Shown here piece by piece: positions 59,499 through 64,000 of a stretch of DNA of 64,000 bases. Source of the DNA: Caecitellus pseudoparvulus (taxonomy: Eukaryota; Bigyra: Bicosoecida); NCBI GenBank assembly GCA_965644315.1, contig CBFFRQ010000057.1, positions 186,001 to 250,000 of the forward strand, read 5' to 3'. The stretch's first letter is position 1. Each line of letters opens with the position of its first letter. The notes under the pieces are model-generated. The model searched no databases and had not been told where the DNA came from. It worked only from the letters and a program-made list of their open reading frames with translations. A program made the translations under genes and the position numbers.

Positions 59499-60908
59499 AT
59501 GGCAACTAGACTGTCTACTGCAGCAGAGGGCATTGCAACAGCGGCTGCTTGGCTGCAGGCGGGCAAGTGTGTGGCGTTCCCCACTGGTGAGGCGTGCAGA
59601 GCTGCAGAAGATGTCGAGTCCCAGCCGCCGCAACGCGCCCGAAACGCCGGCTGCGTGCGCAGAGACTGTGTATGGCCTGGGCGCGAATGCTTTGAACGAG
59701 GCAGCCATCCTGAGCATTTTCAAGCATAAGGGGAGGCCGCTGACGGACCCACTGATTGTGCACGTGCCGTCCACAGCCATCGCAGAGACGGTCGTGCAGG
59801 TGTCCGACGAGGTGAGAGTTTCCAGTTCTGGCGTGGTGAGCAGGTGCGCACCCAGCAGGAGCCCCACCCACGCCGATCTGCGCAGGCCCGCCCCATCTTC
59901 GACACCCTCACGGACAAGTTTTGGCCAGGCCCCCTCACCCTGGTGCTCAAAGCCCGGCCTGACGTGCCGCTGAAGGTGTCTGCAGGCACTGGCTTCGTGG
60001 GCGTGCGCTCCCCGGCCCACGCCGTGGCAGCAGCACTCCTGGAGGCGGCACAGCTGCCCATCGCAGCGCCCAGCGCAAACCGCTTTGGCCACGTGTCACC
60101 CACTACCGCAGCCCACGTCCTGGCTGACCTCGGGGCCACTCCCATCGCTGTGCTGGACGCAGAGGGGCAGACGTCAGCAGCTGCTGCCGCGGGCGGGTCA
60201 CCCGGCCCAGCCACCTGCTCAGTGGGCATCGAGTCCACTGTTGTGGGAGTGAGTGAGGATGGGAAGACGCTCACTGTCTTCCGTCGGGGTGGCGTGTCCA
60301 TGCAGGCCATTGAAGAGGCACTGGCTGGAGCGGGCGTGACCGGATGGGCCTGGCAGCAGTCCAGCGCGGCTGCCAAGTCTGCCACCGCAGCAGCCGCGTC
60401 AGAGCAAGATTCACACGATGACGCCTCTGCTCAAGTTGCCCCAGGGCAACTCTTGACACACTACGCGCCCGACGTCAGCACGTACCTGCTGCCGGCGCCG
60501 CCGCTTGGAGGGGCTGGGGACGGCCTAACCGATGTCCAGGCCGCCGCACTTAAGCGGTGTGTGGTTCTGGACTTTGGGGGCGCATATGCTGTCCTGAAGG
60601 GGCATGCAGGCGCGTACAGGGACATGTCCAGCAGCGGTGACGTGAAGGAAGCAGCACAAGGACTGTATGCAGCGCTGCGCTGGACAGAGGAAGTCGCAGC
60701 CGCCGACGCCGACATCTGCCTGGCGCTGGTGCCAGTGGACGCTGTTGCAGTGGACGGCGACGCAACGGCTGGGGTCAAGGCTGGCGGGGAGATGGCAGGT
60801 GCGCTGGCAGATCGCCTGTACCGCAGTGGAAGCGGTCGGCGGGTGCCGGCAACCGAGTCAACCGTGGCCAGTGTGGCCGACGCTCTGAGCGGCATCCTGG
60901 GTTCATGA
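59499..60908 (+). CDS. YRDC: threonylcarbamoyl-AMP synthase (Sua5/YRDC)
   Basis: Makes threonylcarbamoyl-AMP from Thr, bicarbonate and ATP for t6A37 of ANN-decoding tRNAs. Exons 59499-59586, 59663-59811 and 59886-60908 (introns 76 and 74) give 419 residues. The YrdC domain shows FPTETVYGLGANAL, FKHKGRPLTDPLIVHV, FWPGPLTLVL, GVRSPAHAVA and IAAPSANRFGHVSPTTAAHVL, and the closing STVVGV and FRRGGVS motifs. After a linker with APGQLLTHYAPD comes a second, Sua5-type Rossmann domain. This is the two-domain Sua5 layout of yeast, archaea and many bacteria, not the single-domain animal YRDC, so SUA5 would be the better orthologue name. No strong mitochondrial leader is visible. Confidence 0.92.
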
Positions 60909-61020
60909 CGAATGCACAGCTTAGGGAGCAGCACCCCGAAGCACGCGTGCTGCAATGTGGCCAGCCTCCCAGGGCCCCTGCTCTGCCCACGGTGCATTGT
61001 GGCGGGTAGCGGCAGGAACA

Positions 61021-63083
61021 TCATGCGTCCTCCTCCTCCTCCTCTTCCTCTTCCGCTGCGCGGCGGGCAGCGAGAGCCTCCAGGCGCTCCTCCTTCCTCC
61101 TTTCCCACTCACTCATCCAGGCACCCACGCGTTCAACTCGTTCTGCCCGTGCGGCGACGATGGCGTCTGCCGTGACGTCAGCGCCATTCACCCTGGCGAT
61201 GACGTTTGCCGCAGCCGCTGCCTCGAGAGAAGCGTCGTCCTCCCCAGCCTCGCGAGCAGCCTTGCTGGGCACTGAGAGGGATGCTGCCTGGCGGCGATCG
61301 CGACTCAGCTGAGCTGCCAGGCGAATGCGCTGCCCCAGCTTGCCGCCCAGCCGCACCAGGACCTCGGTCGTGAAGTCCTCCTCCCCAGCCGCATCGGACA
61401 CAGGCGTGTCGGTGAAGTTCACAGATGCCAAACCACGCAGGTATCTCAGGCGGTTCACCTCTGCCAGGGACTCAATAGGGTTGCCGGCCAGGGACAGCAC
61501 TCTCAGGTTCCCCAGCGGGTGGATGCCACGAGCAGTGGTGGCGCGTGGGGGGCCTTGTGGTGCCTTCGGCCCCCGACTGCCCTGAGCTTTGCTCTCACTG
61601 GCCTCCTTGCCCTCCCCTGCCTCATCTTCATCCTCCTCGTCTTGGTCGGCGCCAGCGACTCGCTCGTCTTCATCATCCGACTCCAGCCCCTGCGCCTCGA
61701 CGATGTCATACGCCTCGGCAGGCAGCCACTTGCCACTGGCGTCATCCTCCCAGCGACCATGGTGAACGCCATCCCCACCGTCCTCACCTTCGGGATCCAC
61801 TGGGCCTGCCTCCTCTGATGCGGCGTCGTCTCCCTCCCCCTCTTCCTCGCCTTCCTCCTCCCCTTCAACTGGCTGGGGAAGCGCTTCCCCTGTCAGGAGG
61901 GGCTTCAAGGATGAAATGCCACAGCGGTCCAGAACCAGTACCCGCAGAGAAGGCAGCTGGTGCAGACCAGAGATGTCGGTCAGGTCGGGGCAGTCTGTGA
62001 TGATGACTTCCCGCAGAGACGGCATGCTGCCGAGGGTGGAGAGGCTGCGAAGTGGAGCACACGCTGAAGCTTCCAGGCGCAGCAGCTTGGGCAGCCCCCC
62101 CTCTGCCAGGCCCTCGAAGGACACCAGAGGGTTTCCGTTCAGAATCAAGTGCAGCAAGCCTGGGGCAGCTGTGCGCTCCAGTAAGGCTGCACCGACATCC
62201 CCTGCCTCCTCCCGGGCAGTGACGGCAGCTTCCTCTGCTGCCTCAGTCAGCAAGCGCTGCAGGATGGACTCCTCTGTGATGGCTGGCTCTTCATCTTCAT
62301 CCTCCTCTCCCGCTTCACGGGACTTGGAGCGCCGGCTGCGCTTGCTGGCCGCGGCTTTGGCAGCCGCCTTGGCCGCTGCCCGGGCCTCCTTGCGGGCGGC
62401 ACGGCGCAGGCGCTCGAGCTGGTGCAGGGAGGGTGGCGGCGGCGGCGGCTCGCGAGGCTCCAGGGATACCAAGCGGTTGTGGGCTGCGTTGAGCACTTGC
62501 AGGTGGGGGCACCCGCTGAAGTCAGCGAGCGTGACGAGGGAGTTGTGCGCGACATTGGCTGCCAGCAAGCTGGGCATGCTCGTGGCGATGGGGCGGGGGT
62601 CTGTCACGTGGTTGTGCGACGCATCCAGGTACCGGATGTGCTTCATTCCTGCCAAAGCATTGCCGAAAGCGGTCGCCTGGCGGCCGGCAATGTTCAGCTT
62701 GCTGTACGCAAAGCCCGTCCCGTCGATGGTCCGTTGCCTGAGCGCAAGGGTCGGCGAGCAGTGAGGTCAAACGGTGTGGCATGTGGCAAGCTGGACGTGA
62801 GTCCTGCTGTACAAAGCTAAGCGGTCGCACAGCACGCGGCCATGGCCCCCAGCACTGGGCCAGACACGGCAAGCAGCTGTCCGAGCATTGCTGAAAACGC
62901 CACCGCGTCGCTGCGACCAGCAGTCTGCACGCACAGTTGTGACAGGCCATCTGCGATGTCTTCCGGCTGCAGGACGAGGGATTCAACGGCAGTAACCGAT
63001 GTGACCAGCTTGGGCTTGTCTGAGTCGGTCTTGGACTCGCCCTCCTTCCCTTCCAAGGCGGGGGCGCCGGAGGCAGCAGCCAT
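61021..63083 (-). CDS. LRRC23-like leucine-rich repeat protein (radial spoke)
   Basis: Exons 63083-62935 and 62737-61021 (intron 197) give 621 residues. The join yields LSQLQRTIDGTGFAYSKLNIAGRQ, which resembles the T.G.G..H/FAY.KL segment before the repeats of LRRC23. The first LRRs follow: MKHIRYLDASHNHVTD, LLAANVAHNSL, LQVLNAAHNRL. LRRC23 is a structural part of radial spoke 3 in motile cilia. Two large insertions interrupt the repeats: an Ala/Arg/Lys-rich coiled segment (about 145-200) and a very acidic one (about 355-450, with EEGEEEGEGDD). A charged coiled coil ends in a run of Glu. The repeat and N-terminal pattern fit LRRC23, but the insertions make orthology moderate. Confidence 0.72.
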
Positions 63084-63423
63084 GGTTGACTGTGCCCTGT
63101 GTGGTCTGGCACGCACGCCGTGCCGGTGCCGTTCAGAGAGAGCAGGCCAGGCTGTGCTGCAGCTGTAAATGGACTTCGTCTGAAGTTCCCGCAATTTCGT
63201 TTGTGCTCCCTGCAGAGAGCTGTGCTCGGAACAGTTCACATGCGCCGCGCCTGCCTGCCACGCGCCATAACTCCTCCTCAGCAAGCCAAGCAGAGCTGTC
63301 GAAGGGGCATATTCGTGAACCACCCCTCTCTGTACACCTACCTGGCAGCCACCACTGCCTGGCGTCCTTGGATGGGCGCATGACCTCACTGGTGCCGCTT
63401 GTTCCCCTCCGATTCCACGCAGC
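63084..63423. promoter_or_regulatory. divergent intergenic region, 340 bases
   Basis: Between the LRRC23-like start (leftward) and the aminotransferase start (rightward). Both promoters should lie here. No element is identified. Confidence 0.4.
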
Positions 63424-64000
63424 ATGCTGAGCCGCAGTGTGGCTGCAGCGGCTGCCGTGGCGCGGGTGCAGGCTCGCGCCATGTCCACGGGGTGGGCTCC
63501 CCTGGACGCCTCCAAGATGGTGACGAAGCTCACGGACAAGCCAAAGGTGAGCGATCTCCCGGCAGGCAGGCGCTGTGGCTGTTCCCACCCCGCACCCCGC
63601 CGAGTGATTCCCCACCCAGACCAAGGTGGCCAAGGAAGAACTGAAGTTTGGGACAACCTTCACAGATCACATGGTGGAGGTGGACTGGGACAACAAGAAC
63701 GGGTGGCATGCACCTGAAATCACCCCTTACCACAAGATCCCCATCGACCCTGCTGCCAGTGTCCTGCACTACAGCCTTGAGGTGCGTGTTGCTTGGTGCA
63801 GTGCACTTCCACCACGCTGACGCACCGTGGCTTGTTCTGCGCCTGGCTTCGCGCCTTTGCCCGCTCCCTGGCCCGCCTGTTGCTGGACATGATGTACCAT
63901 GAGCCAAGCTAGCTTGGGCTGCCTTGGTTGGCTGCCACTGCGCGGCGTCCCCCCTCGGCGCGCCACCCCAGCCACGACTCCTGCCCCTCGCAGTGCTTCG
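63424..64000 (+). CDS. BCAT: branched-chain amino acid aminotransferase, 5' part
   Basis: Runs off the right edge. Exons 63424-63546 and 63620-63781, with a third starting at 63994 (introns 73 and 212). The leader MLSRSVAAAAAVARVQARAMS is Arg/Ala-rich and acid-free, as for mitochondrial import. ELKFGTTFTDHMVEVDW and the SVLHYSLE/CFEG join match the N-terminus of eukaryotic BCAT (GTVFTDHM, SALHYAVELFEG). BCAT transfers the amino group between Leu, Ile or Val and 2-oxoglutarate, using PLP. The catalytic Lys lies beyond the window. Confidence 0.9.

Noticed and set aside
1-64000. CRISPR arrays, insertion sequences, integrated virus or rRNA genes
   Set aside because: No spaced direct repeats, transposase-like frames, viral hallmark genes or rRNA-like sequence noticed on either strand.

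Overview
This window is nuclear DNA of a GC-rich, gene-dense, single-celled eukaryote, almost certainly a flagellated protist. Nearly every gene is interrupted by short GT-AG introns, mostly 61-140 bases, with donors such as gtgagt, gtgcgt, gtaagt, gttcgt and tgcag or cgcag acceptors. Products are typical eukaryotic housekeeping proteins: TRAPPC3, EMC2, ALG11, SURF6, cytosolic IleRS, DOT1-like, kinesin and anoctamin. A radial-spoke-type LRR protein and a kinesin-4 imply a cilium. The lineage cannot be fixed from the sequence; a topoisomerase VI B relative and a leishmanolysin-EGF receptor fit a stramenopile or similar protist, but that is only inference. About 26 genes fill 64 kb, and few gaps exceed 350 bases. 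Exon models were built by hand by joining frames at consensus splice sites; for each complete multi-exon model I checked that the exon lengths sum to whole codons.

Left part (1-8.7 kb): 3' end of an anoctamin (+), then on the minus strand methylenetetrahydrofolate reductase, TRAPPC3 and a TspO-like membrane protein, then malonyl-CoA decarboxylase (+). At 8.8-21.5 kb there are a giant IQ/EF-hand coiled-coil protein, a mitochondrial-looking helical protein and two small unknown genes, all on the plus strand. At 21.5-30.5 kb (minus) lie a macro-like/SIR2 fusion of the type used as NAD-consuming immune effectors in bacteria, and a leishmanolysin-EGF-transmembrane protein. At 31-36.5 kb are a secreted-domain/NADPH-oxidase-like fusion (+), SURF6 (-) and a drug/metabolite transporter (-).

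Right part (36.5-64 kb): kinesin-4 (-) and a DOT1-like histone methyltransferase (-), divergent from a topoisomerase VI subunit B-like gene (+) whose last codons overlap the 3' end of EMC2 (-). Then isoleucyl-tRNA synthetase (-), a secreted type-B carboxylesterase (+), ALG11 (+), an unknown protein with a conserved DVSKNH motif (+), a weak unknown gene (-), the tRNA t6A enzyme Sua5/YRDC (+), an LRRC23-like radial spoke protein (-) and the start of a branched-chain aminotransferase (+).

There is no operon logic; neighbouring genes are functionally mixed. The points most worth a second look are the SIR2/macro fusion, the topo VI B-like protein with a degenerate ATP motif next to DOT1, the fusion oxidoreductase, the DVSKNH protein, and stop-free introns whose lengths keep the frame open and would fool ORF-based annotation. 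I saw no rRNA, tRNA, CRISPR array or mobile element.
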